Source: Tenacibaculum mesophilum
GTDB lineage: Bacteria; Bacteroidota; Bacteroidia; Flavobacteriales; Flavobacteriaceae
NCBI RefSeq assembly: GCF_003867075.1
Contig: NZ_CP032544.1
Location: 1,606,001 to 1,670,000 of the forward strand
Reading direction: 5' to 3'
Length of the DNA: 64,000 bases
The translations under genes were made by a program, and so were the position numbers. Below are positions 33,191 through 40,689 of the stretch, piece after piece. The stretch's first letter is position 1, and every line of letters begins with the position of its first letter. The notes beneath the pieces are model-generated. The model searched no databases and had not been told where the DNA came from. It saw only the letters and a program-made list of their open reading frames with translations.

Positions 33191-35566
33191 TTATTGAGCC
33201 CTATTTTGTATATCTCTATTACCTGATCTATCTCTTTTTGTTCTAATATTTTTATTTCCAAATGTGTATCTTACTATAAAACTTAATGATCTTGAATCGT
33301 AATAGTTATTATAAGTTGTTTTAACATTGTTATAATAACCTGTCACAGTAGTTACACTTGTTTTTAAAATATCATTAGCATACATCACTAGGTTTAAATC
33401 TCCTTTTAGTAGTTTTAATCTAAGAGATAAGTCTAAAGGACCGTAACCTCCATGTCTTGAAACATTTTGTTTTGCTGCAAAAACATGGTAATAATTAACC
33501 CCTAGTGATAGCGTTTTTTTAGAATTTAATTTTATATAGTTCTGAGTTTGTACAAAGGCATTAAACCCTTCTTGTTCTCTAATAGTTTCAGGTATTGATG
33601 AAGACATTTTAGAATACCCTATATCTATCGTGTTGTACGAAGTCAACCATTTTAATTTATCAAAGATATACGTATCTGTTATTCCGTAATTTTCTATATC
33701 TAAATGATTATAATACGTATAGTTTACCACTTTACTTACAGGATCTAACTCTGAAATTTGCTCATACCCTTCTGTAATCTTTTGACTATATACCTTTAAT
33801 TCGTTCTTTTTAGAATTAAATATTAGTTCTGTGTTAGTAATAAATGAAGGTTGTAAAAACGGATTACCTTGTATTGTTTTAAAGGGATTTACAACTATCT
33901 TAAAAGGATCTAAACTTTCAAATCTAGGTCTATTTAATCTCCTACTTACATTAAACGATAGTGACTGTTCTCCCTTTAATTTGTATGTAAGGTATAGTGT
34001 AGGAAAAAACTTAGTATATTTATTTTCGTTCGATTGGTTATTTGATTTAGAGTATGATTTAGTTACTGTGCTCTCTAATCTAAGTCCTGCTTTTGCACTA
34101 AACTTTTCTGAAATTTTCTTAGTTCCTGATACATATGCTGCATAAATATGCTCGTCGTAATTAAATACATTAGATTGATTCTCATCTAAAACTGGGGTTC
34201 CATTAAAGCTGTCATAAAACTTAAAGTCATTATTAGTTTGAGAAAAAGACACTTTACCTCCTAACTTTATATCTATTGAATTATAGGGTAACGATACGTC
34301 TATTTTTCCTGAAATATTTTCAAAATCATAATCTATACTCGTATTGTTTGAAAAAGTAGGAGTTATCGTATTTTGTTCTCTCCTTTCTCCTTTATTTTCA
34401 CCTTCTTTAAACGAAGTAGACTTATAATAATCTACATCTAACGAAATCTTTTTCCCTAAACTATCTAGTTTAATTGTATTGTAAAAATTTAACGCATGGC
34501 TCTTGGCATCTTTGTTAGAAACTCCATCAGATAATAAGGAATACTTTAACTCATCCTTTAAATCGTAAATCAAATCTTTATTACCTGTCGAAGAAATTAT
34601 ATCTGAGTTTGTTCCTGAGTATCCTAACCCTAATTCCCATTTTTCAGTTAAAGTTTGAGTAAATGACAATCTATAATTTAAATACTCGTCCTCATATTCT
34701 GAAGGTCCATTACCCCTCCATGTTTCATTTGAAAAAAAGTTATTATTTCTAAAAATGTTTCTTTTTAGATAAAGTCCATTAGAAATATTTACAGTTAAAT
34801 ATGTATTTTTCTTTTTGTAATTTAGAGCTAAACTTCTTCCGTAGGAAAATAATGTTCTCTGGGTACTTGACATGCGGGCTACGGCACTCCAAAAATCTTT
34901 CTTTTCTTTTTTAAGAACTATATTAATTACTCCTCCATTTCCTTCAGCCTCAAACTCTGAAGGTGGCACTGTTATTACCTCAACTCTAACAATATCAGAG
35001 CTATTAATACTGGCTAAGTACCCTCTTAAATCATCTCCCGTCAACGGCAACATTTTACTATTAACCATCACTCTTACAAAACTTTTTCCAAGCATTGTTA
35101 ATTGATCATCTCTAATAACTATATTTGGTGTTACCCTCAATACTTCTACGGCAGAACCTAACTCTTGAGCAACTGTTTTATCTATATTAAAAACTAAACG
35201 ATCGTTTTTCCTAACTAATGTTTGTTTTTTACTAGTTATTATTACTTCTTTAAGTAAGCTTGTGTCCTCTTCTAAAACAATATTACCTAAATCATTAGTT
35301 GTTACATTGATTTTTTTGGTTTTAAAACCTAAAAAACTTATTTCAATAAAAAATGAAGTTTTTTCTTTTACTTTTAATCTGAACTCCCCTCTATCATCAG
35401 TAGTTACTCCATCTATAAGTTTATTATTTATAGAATCATATAAAATTACATTGGCTAGAGAAATTGGCTGTTTTTTTGTATCAACAACCACCCCATTGTA
35501 CGTTATTTGTGAGAGGATATTTGTACACATTAAAAGCAAAATCATATTTAAAACCTGTTTCTTCAT
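33191..35566 (-). CDS. Outer-membrane beta-barrel protein (TonB-receptor-like) of the lanthipeptide cluster
   Basis: 791 residues. Signal peptide 1-19; CarboxypepD_reg-like domain (YNGVVVDTKKQPISLANVIL, 22-105); plug-like domain (VLRVTPNIVIRDDQLTMLGK, VRVEVITVPPSEFEAEGNGGVINI, 130-225); barrel of the OMP_b-brl_3 type up to about 775 and a charged tail. It starts 19 nt after a predicted transcription start with a regulon dyad in front. Inference: outer-membrane passage for the peptide, or receptor for uptake or sensing of it. No MFP or TolC gene is in the window. Confidence 0.85.
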   Translation of the reverse strand: MKKQVLNMILLLMCTNILSQITYNGVVVDTKKQPISLANVILYDSINNKLIDGVTTDDRGEFRLKVKEKTSFFIEISFLGFKTKKINVTTNDLGNIVLEEDTSLLKEVIITSKKQTLVRKNDRLVFNIDKTVAQELGSAVEVLRVTPNIVIRDDQLTMLGKSFVRVMVNSKMLPLTGDDLRGYLASINSSDIVRVEVITVPPSEFEAEGNGGVINIVLKKEKKDFWSAVARMSSTQRTLFSYGRSLALNYKKKNTYLTVNISNGLYLKRNIFRNNNFFSNETWRGNGPSEYEDEYLNYRLSFTQTLTEKWELGLGYSGTNSDIISSTGNKDLIYDLKDELKYSLLSDGVSNKDAKSHALNFYNTIKLDSLGKKISLDVDYYKSTSFKEGENKGERREQNTITPTFSNNTSIDYDFENISGKIDVSLPYNSIDIKLGGKVSFSQTNNDFKFYDSFNGTPVLDENQSNVFNYDEHIYAAYVSGTKKISEKFSAKAGLRLESTVTKSYSKSNNQSNENKYTKFFPTLYLTYKLKGEQSLSFNVSRRLNRPRFESLDPFKIVVNPFKTIQGNPFLQPSFITNTELIFNSKKNELKVYSQKITEGYEQISELDPVSKVVNYTYYNHLDIENYGITDTYIFDKLKWLTSYNTIDIGYSKMSSSIPETIREQEGFNAFVQTQNYIKLNSKKTLSLGVNYYHVFAAKQNVSRHGGYGPLDLSLRLKLLKGDLNLVMYANDILKTSVTTVTGYYNNVKTTYNNYYDSRSLSFIVRYTFGNKNIRTKRDRSGNRDIQNRAQ

Positions 35567-35591
35567 TTCTTTAATTTATTTTATTATACTT

Positions 35592-35639
35592 CAAATTTAA
35601 ATGACCTCTACATCTATCTCATTACACTAAAGTGTAGTT
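35592..35639 (-). promoter_or_regulatory. Regulon dyad C and promoter of the outer-membrane protein gene
   Basis: Dyad CATTACACTAAAGTGTAGTT at 35620-35639, overlapping the stop codon of the acyltransferase gene. On the minus strand the -7 box TAAATTTG is at 35599-35592. Dyad centre to -7 centre is 34 bp. It probably drives the outer-membrane protein and, by read-through, the precursor array. Confidence 0.75.
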
Positions 35640-36308
35640 AACCAACTGACTGTCAACAACTACACTTTTAGGTAGTTTTGATTTTTTTACTGAACTATCG
35701 TCTATTGATTTAAATATCAAATGCTTATTTTTTCTATAAAACCCTATTAAACCTGAATAAGTCATACACACAGGTATAGTCTCTGAGCCTAAATAGTTCA
35801 CTGCCTCACCAACCACAGTAGCTTCTATTCCTAAAATTCTTAAAACTCTTAACAACTTACTATCACACTCAGCGAAAGCAACAGAGTTTTCTTTTTCACA
35901 AATTGGACTTATGGCACAAATCATTAGTTTTTTAAAAAGGTTTATATCACTAACCTCTTTTTTTATTGCGAATCTACCTATGTGCCAAATTGTTTTTAAA
36001 GGAGACATACCTGCAATTTCTATCGGGTTAATTCCAAATATTTTTTGAATTGGTAACTTTCTTGAGTAATCCCATCTTAGCACTCTTATAGCACCTTGAA
36101 TTTCTCCTTTGTCATTTTTTGAAACAAATACTTTTGAGTTCTTAGAAAAACCTAGCTCTTCTTTATAAATAGATTGAATACTTGAATAATAATTACTTGG
36201 TAAGCTTCCTTTAGTGTGATGTTTAAAATTCTCTTTAACTATGAATTCAGCTAAATTTATCATTTCACTTGACGATAATATTTCTAAAGATTTGTTTTTA
36301 AAAGTCAT
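35622..36308 (-). CDS. LuxI/FeeM-like acyltransferase (autoinducer-synthase fold)
   Basis: 228 residues. The pattern of acyl-homoserine-lactone and N-acyl amino acid synthases is recognisable: IQGAIRVLRWD, TIWHIGRFAI (compare the W-E-x-x-R-F segment of LuxI), CAISPICEKENSVAFAECDSK, LRVLRILGIEATVVGEAVNYLGSETIPV. It is a GNAT-fold enzyme that would join an acyl group, from acyl-ACP or CoA, to an amino acid-like acceptor. Neighbouring PAS-LuxR regulator and shared dyads fit a signal-synthase role. This is an inference; it could also acylate the peptide. Confidence 0.65.
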   Translation of the reverse strand: MTFKNKSLEILSSSEMINLAEFIVKENFKHHTKGSLPSNYYSSIQSIYKEELGFSKNSKVFVSKNDKGEIQGAIRVLRWDYSRKLPIQKIFGINPIEIAGMSPLKTIWHIGRFAIKKEVSDINLFKKLMICAISPICEKENSVAFAECDSKLLRVLRILGIEATVVGEAVNYLGSETIPVCMTYSGLIGFYRKNKHLIFKSIDDSSVKKSKLPKSVVVDSQLVNYTLV

Positions 36309-36328
36309 AACATTGTGTTTTATACTCT

Positions 36329-36376
36329 CAAAACTATCTATAGACTACTGCTTTTCAATTACACAAAAGTGTAGTT
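36329..36376 (-). promoter_or_regulatory. Regulon dyad A and promoter of the acyltransferase gene
   Basis: Dyad AATTACACAAAAGTGTAGTT at 36357-36376. On the minus strand the -7 box TAGTTTTG is at 36336-36329, 34 bp from the dyad centre. The predicted start point near 36322 leaves a leader of about 14 nt. Confidence 0.75.
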
Positions 36377-36395
36377 AAAGCGCTGACGATCAATA

Positions 36396-36451
36396 AACTA
36401 CACTTTAGTGTAGTTTTATTAGACATAATAATATACTTTTTAGTAGATTTG
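36396..36451 (+). promoter_or_regulatory. Regulon dyad B and promoter of the luxR-like gene
   Basis: The most symmetric copy: AACTACACTTTAGTGTAGTT at 36396-36415 (arms of 9 bp around TT). On the plus strand the -7 box TAGATTTG is at 36444-36451. The centre-to-centre distance is 42 bp, one turn less two bases longer than at the other three sites. Dyads A and B are 39 bp apart in this divergent region. Confidence 0.7.
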
Positions 36452-36476
36452 TTAGAACTCTTCAATATTTTTAATT

Positions 36477-37238
36477 ATGGAAAACAACATCAATGATTTT
36501 TTTTCAATGAAAAACACTGTTGATAATATTTCTGAAAATGAACTTCTTAAAACATCTGATTATTTAGCTCCTATAAAAGCTTTTGCAAGAACTACTTATA
36601 AAAGTATTTATATTATTGACTATCAAAAGAAAGGATTTGAATATGTTTCTGATAACCCCTTATTCTTGTGTGGTCATACATCTGAAGAAGTAAAAGAAAT
36701 GGGATATGCCTTTTACTTTAAGTATGTTACACCTCCCGATTTAGATTTACTTTTAAAGATAAATACAGTAGGGTTTGATTTTTTTGAAAAACTGCCTATT
36801 GAAGAAAGATTATTCTACACAATTTCTTATGACTTTAATATCAAAAATCAAGAGAAAAAAACCATTTTAATAAACCAAAAATTAACTCCTTTATTTTTGA
36901 ATAATGATGGTAAAGTTTGGAAAGCTATATGTATTATATCTTTATCTACAGAACAACACTCTGGAAATATCAAAATATACAAACAAGGAGACAACAAAAT
37001 GTTTACTTATAATCTAGAAGGTAAATATTGGAAAACAGAAGAAAAAATAACACTTACAAATAGAGAAAAAGAAATATTACAGTATTCTGCAAGAGGTTTT
37101 AAAATCAATGAAATAGCTGAATCTATTTTTGTATCTCCTGATACTGTTAAATTTCACAGAAAAAAATTATTTGACAAATTAGAAGTTGCTAACATAACAG
37201 AGGCAATTTCTTTTGCTACCAATAATAGACTTATTTAA
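36477..37238 (+). CDS. PAS-LuxR-type transcriptional regulator
   Basis: 253 residues. A PAS-like sensor domain (about 35-165: SIYIIDYQKKGFEYVSDNPL, LCGHTSEEVKEMGYAFYFKY) is followed by a LuxR/NarL helix-turn-helix (TLTNREKEILQYSARGFKIN, EIAESIFVSPDTVKFHRKKL). There is no receiver domain and no classical acyl-HSL-binding domain. This is a common flavobacterial regulator type. It is divergent from the acyltransferase gene and its end overlaps the ThiF-like gene by 4 bp on the other strand. It is the best candidate to bind the 20-bp dyads. Confidence 0.87.
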   Translation: MENNINDFFSMKNTVDNISENELLKTSDYLAPIKAFARTTYKSIYIIDYQKKGFEYVSDNPLFLCGHTSEEVKEMGYAFYFKYVTPPDLDLLLKINTVGFDFFEKLPIEERLFYTISYDFNIKNQEKKTILINQKLTPLFLNNDGKVWKAICIISLSTEQHSGNIKIYKQGDNKMFTYNLEGKYWKTEEKITLTNREKEILQYSARGFKINEIAESIFVSPDTVKFHRKKLFDKLEVANITEAISFATNNRLI

Positions 37239-37978
37239 CTATTAATTGACGACAAGTAAAACTCAGGAAATTTTTTCACAGGTTTCCCCACTGAAATATT
37301 AAACAGCAAGTGCGTACAAATAGACGCTACTAACCATGAGGCTACAGATAGTTGAGGAGGAGGTAATACTTCCTTCTCTTTTTTATATTCTTCTATAACA
37401 TCTTCTATCCATTTCTGAGGCTTTCCCCAAAACTTCATATAACTTACTGCGTATTCTACCATTTTTACTTCGTTAAACTTCTCTTCTTCTTTGGCTATTG
37501 ATTCTAACGATAAACTATCTGGTGTGATTACAGAAACTAAAGCTCCCCAGCCTAAATTATATGGATGAATAATTGGCACCCCTTTATCTCTACAAATCTT
37601 ATCAAACATTAATGGTATGTCAGACGTAAAATCTAAAGCATTTACCGCTACTTTATGTCCTTCAATTATTGAATGTATATTTTCTTTTGTAATAAAACAA
37701 TTATGAACCGTAATATCTGCTTTCGGATTAATTGATAACAATCTTTTAGAAAGCGCTTCAACTTTATCCGTTTTAATATCATCTTCAGTATAATTTTGCC
37801 TATTCAAGTTTGATAGCTCAACCTCATCACCATCAACTATAGTAATTTTTTCAAAACCTAACCTTAATGCACATTCAGCAATATTACTACCTATACCACT
37901 ACCGCCTAATAAGATTGGATAATTCTTTATCAGTTCTTGCTCTTCTGGTTTAATATATATTCTATTTCTACTATACAT
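37235..37978 (-). CDS. ThiF/HesA-type E1-like adenylyltransferase
   Basis: 247 residues. ATP-binding GGSGIGSNIAECALRLGFEKITIVD, the arginine-finger segment VELSNLNRQNY, DKVEALSKRLLSINP, and the acidic ALDFTSD loop. No zinc CxxC pair is present, and the C-terminal half is helical (WIEDVIEEYKKEKEVLPPPQ). Family members adenylate a carboxylate, such as a ubiquitin-like protein's C-terminus (ThiF/MoeB) or a peptide (MccB). Its promoter carries a regulon dyad, so it may modify the lanthipeptide or the signal. The substrate is unknown. Confidence 0.85.
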   Translation of the reverse strand: MYSRNRIYIKPEEQELIKNYPILLGGSGIGSNIAECALRLGFEKITIVDGDEVELSNLNRQNYTEDDIKTDKVEALSKRLLSINPKADITVHNCFITKENIHSIIEGHKVAVNALDFTSDIPLMFDKICRDKGVPIIHPYNLGWGALVSVITPDSLSLESIAKEEEKFNEVKMVEYAVSYMKFWGKPQKWIEDVIEEYKKEKEVLPPPQLSVASWLVASICTHLLFNISVGKPVKKFPEFYLSSINS

Positions 37979-38003
37979 TGATTTTTTCTAAGATTTATTT
38001 AAA

Positions 38004-38051
38004 CAAAAATAATTAAACATACCTAATCAAATCTTACACTAAAGTGTAGTT
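38004..38051 (-). promoter_or_regulatory. Regulon dyad D and promoter of the ThiF-like gene
   Basis: Dyad TCTTACACTAAAGTGTAGTT at 38032-38051. On the minus strand the -7 box TATTTTTG is at 38011-38004, 34 bp from the dyad centre, and the start codon follows about 19 nt after the expected start point. Confidence 0.75.
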
Positions 38052-38084
38052 ATTAAAAGATTAAAGCTCATACTATTTTTTAAA

Positions 38085-38121
38085 ACAAAAAAACCTTGGA
38101 ACTACATGATTCCAAGGTTTT
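38085..38121 (-). terminator. Terminator of the gdh operon
   Basis: AAACCTTGGAA (38091-38101)/TTCCAAGGTTT (38110-38120), T-run on the minus strand. It separates the core-metabolism genes from the dyad-controlled ThiF-like gene. Confidence 0.85.
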
Positions 38122-38164
38122 ACAACTAACTCTACAAATCTAACATACTTGCTTAACAAGAATG

Positions 38165-38551
38165 CTATTCTTTTAATAAGACTTCATCAAAAAATTTGTC
38201 TTTAAGTTTTTGATAAGCTTCTAAATTATTTTGATAATTCTCACGTAACCTATCGTACTCTTCTAAATAAGCCATATCGCACTGTATATCGTCACATTCT
38301 GCTACATTTACATAGGTATTTGAATATGATAAAACAGTTTTATAAAGCTCATTATTTACTTTTTTTCTCTTAGAAAAGAGTTCTAGTATTTCTTTAGAAA
38401 TAGTTTTATTGACTAAAGAGTATTCATGCAAGCTTAAAAGGTTCTCAATCTCTTTATTAATATACTGTAACTGATCTACCCATCCTTTTAATTCTACATG
38501 GTTGTATTTATGTACTACATCTATATCGCTACCGTGATTATTAAGTGTCAT
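38165..38551 (-). CDS. Conserved small helical protein, unknown function
   Basis: 128 residues, almost all helical and charged, with coiled-coil tendency (VDQLQYINKEIENLLSLHEY and LRENYQNNLEAYQKLKDKFF). It is the last gene of the gdh operon, 10 bp after the Gre/Rnk-like gene. The family is not recognised. It may work with the Gre-like factor, but only the position suggests that. Confidence 0.7.
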   Translation of the reverse strand: MTLNNHGSDIDVVHKYNHVELKGWVDQLQYINKEIENLLSLHEYSLVNKTISKEILELFSKRKKVNNELYKTVLSYSNTYVNVAECDDIQCDMAYLEEYDRLRENYQNNLEAYQKLKDKFFDEVLLKE

Positions 38552-38561
38552 TTTTTTATCT

Positions 38562-38981
38562 TTAAATTAAGGTGCTGAAACTTTCGTTCTTTTTTTCTTG
38601 AACTACTTTTAAAATTTTAACTTCTTTCTTCCCTCCTGGTAAATCCCAATGAACTACATCATTTAGAGCATAACCAAATAAAGCTATACCTATTGGCGTT
38701 AAAATAGAAACCTTGTTGGTTTTCAAATCCTTTTCAGTTGGTCTTACAATCTGAATAGTTTTTTCCCAAACATCTCCAGAAGCTATAGTCACAACAGTAT
38801 TTAAGCGTATGACATCATCAAACATTTGTTCTTCATCTAAAATTTTTGCTGTTTTTAACTCCTCAGCAAACTTGCCTAATGATGTTTGTACTTTACTTTC
38901 TTCAGTATGCGCTGAAACATTAAGTAAACTCTTAATGTACACATACTCTTTTTTCTCTAAAACTAAACTTCCGTGTTTCAT
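38562..38981 (-). CDS. GreA/GreB C-terminal-domain (Rnk-like) protein
   Basis: 139 residues. A short helical N-terminus and a C-terminal FKBP-like Gre domain (IRLNTVVTIASGDVWEKTIQIVRPTEK, SILTPIGIALFGYALNDVVHWDLPGG). It lacks the long coiled coil of true GreA, so it resembles Rnk and similar RNA-polymerase-binding regulators. It follows gdh by 11 bp. Confidence 0.8.
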   Translation of the reverse strand: MKHGSLVLEKKEYVYIKSLLNVSAHTEESKVQTSLGKFAEELKTAKILDEEQMFDDVIRLNTVVTIASGDVWEKTIQIVRPTEKDLKTNKVSILTPIGIALFGYALNDVVHWDLPGGKKEVKILKVVQEKKNESFSTLI

Positions 38982-38992
38982 TTTACTCCTTT

Positions 38993-40294
38993 TTATGGAA
39001 AAATACCTCGTTGAACATACGCTTTTTCAATACGTTGTATCGCTATACAGTAAGCTGCTTTTCGCATATCAACACCTTCTAACTTAGCATAATCTGAAAC
39101 TCTAGTATAGGAGTCTTTTAGCTTCTTGTCTAATCGCGTAATTACTTCTTCCATATTCCACAACTCTCCGTTACGGTTTTGAAGCCACTCGAAATAACTA
39201 GTGATTACTCCTCCTGAATTACATAGTATATCAGGAATAATTGTTACTCCTTTTTCTAAAAGAATTTTTTCTCCTTCAACATTTATAGGTCCGTTTGCTC
39301 CTTCAGCTATTAAATTAGCTTTGATTAAGTGTGCATTATCTTCAGTTATCTGATTACCCAATGCTGCTGGTATACAAATATCACAGTCAGTAGCAAAAAA
39401 ATCTTCCTTCTCTATTGCTATTGATTCTGGGTACTCTACCAAACTTCCATTATTAGCTTTTGTATAATTGAAAAGGTCATCTACTTTAATTCCGTTCGTA
39501 TTTTGAATACTTCCGTAAGCATCTTGAACCCCTATCATTTTTGCTCCTTCTTGTTCTAAAAAGTAAGCCGCCCAATACCCAACGTTTCCAAACCCTTGAA
39601 CAATAAAAGTTTTTCCTTCTAAAGTTTGGTTATTTTCTTCTACCCAAAACTTGATGGTTAAGAAAACTCCATAACCTGTAGCTCTGTCTCTTCCTTCTAG
39701 ACCTCCACTACCTATTGGTTTTCCTGTAACTACATGTTGATTCATTGAACGTTCAGCTGGTGCTTTTGTGCTCATATAGGTATCAGCCATCCACGCCATT
39801 GTTTGAGCGTTTGTATTAACATCTGGAGCAGGAATATCATGCTCTGGTCCAATATTATCTCCTAATGCAAACGTAAAACGTCTGGTAATACGCTCTAATT
39901 CATCTTTTGAATATTTTGCTGGGTCTATTTGAATTCCTCCTTTACCTCCACCGTATGGTAAGCCAGCAAGAGATGTTTTCCATGTCATCCACATAGCTAA
40001 TGCTCTGGCTGCATCAATATCTACCGTTGGATGGTAACGTAAACCTCCTTTATATGGTCCCAAAGCATTGTTATGCTGTACACGATATCCTTGAAAAATT
40101 TCAACGTCTCCATTATCCATCTTTACAGGAAAATTAACAATAATTTCGTTATTCGTAATGCTTAATATTTTACGAATATTAGGGTGTAAACCAATTTGAT
40201 CAGACGCACTATTAAATTGCTCTAGTACATTATCAACCATCCCTCTAGCATTCTTTCGCTTCACTGGTTTTTTTAATTCCTTAGTTAAAGTCAT
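38993..40294 (-). CDS. gdhA: Glu/Leu/Phe/Val dehydrogenase (glutamate dehydrogenase)
   Basis: 433 residues. Glutamate-binding segment GPYKGGLRYHP and GLPYGGGKGGIQIDPAKYS with the catalytic Lys, nucleotide-binding FIVQGFGNVGYWAAYF near 230 and NSGGVITSYFEW near 365. It interconverts glutamate and 2-oxoglutarate with NAD(P). It heads an operon with the Gre/Rnk-like gene. The symbol is by function; the cofactor preference is not determined. Confidence 0.93.
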   Translation of the reverse strand: MTLTKELKKPVKRKNARGMVDNVLEQFNSASDQIGLHPNIRKILSITNNEIIVNFPVKMDNGDVEIFQGYRVQHNNALGPYKGGLRYHPTVDIDAARALAMWMTWKTSLAGLPYGGGKGGIQIDPAKYSKDELERITRRFTFALGDNIGPEHDIPAPDVNTNAQTMAWMADTYMSTKAPAERSMNQHVVTGKPIGSGGLEGRDRATGYGVFLTIKFWVEENNQTLEGKTFIVQGFGNVGYWAAYFLEQEGAKMIGVQDAYGSIQNTNGIKVDDLFNYTKANNGSLVEYPESIAIEKEDFFATDCDICIPAALGNQITEDNAHLIKANLIAEGANGPINVEGEKILLEKGVTIIPDILCNSGGVITSYFEWLQNRNGELWNMEEVITRLDKKLKDSYTRVSDYAKLEGVDMRKAAYCIAIQRIEKAYVQRGIFP

Positions 40295-40338
40295 CTCACT
40301 TATGTTTGAATTTATGTTGCTTTTAATTTTTTCTGTTT

Positions 40339-40506
40339 TTATACAGCTTGCATTTCTTTTTCTATAATGACTGCCTGTTTTTTTTCTTTTTTTACATCTA
40401 CCTCATTATACTCACTACACGACCATACCTTTTCTTTAAATTTGGTTAACACACATATATTTATCTCTGTACATGATGGACAAATATTAAAAGGGTTAGC
40501 ATTCAT
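40339..40506 (-). CDS. Short Cys-rich protein (55 aa)
   Basis: A 55-codon frame on the minus strand begins MNANPFNICPSCTEINICVL and has five Cys in its first 30 residues (CPSC, then C-x12-C), a likely metal-binding knuckle, followed by a Lys/Glu-rich tail. It starts about 210 bp upstream of gdh, in the same direction. The composition is protein-like, not random for this AT content. The function is unknown. Confidence 0.6.
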   Translation of the reverse strand: MNANPFNICPSCTEINICVLTKFKEKVWSCSEYNEVDVKKEKKQAVIIEKEMQAV

Positions 40507-40562
40507 AAATTATATTTATTTTATTCTCTCTCTTAAAAGCAAATGATATACCGTTAATGATG

Positions 40563-40618
40563 CCAAAAAAAAGAAAAACTCCCAACCCCTTGCAAACAAG
40601 AGGCTCTGGAAGTTTTTA
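40563..40618 (-). terminator. Terminator of the NtrC-type operon
   Basis: On the minus strand AAAAACTTCC pairs with GGGAGTTTTT around an inner CCTCTTG/CAAGGGG stem, followed by a run of T. Confidence 0.75.
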
Positions 40619-40689
40619 TAAATTTTTACTTAAAATAAAAGCGGGTAATTTCTCCTCAAGTGGAGAAAAAACACCCAGAAAAATTTTTG

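Noticed and set aside
37235..37238. Broken gene at the overlap of luxR-like and ThiF-like genes
   Set aside because: The 4-bp overlap is two convergent stop codons sharing TTAA; both proteins are complete.
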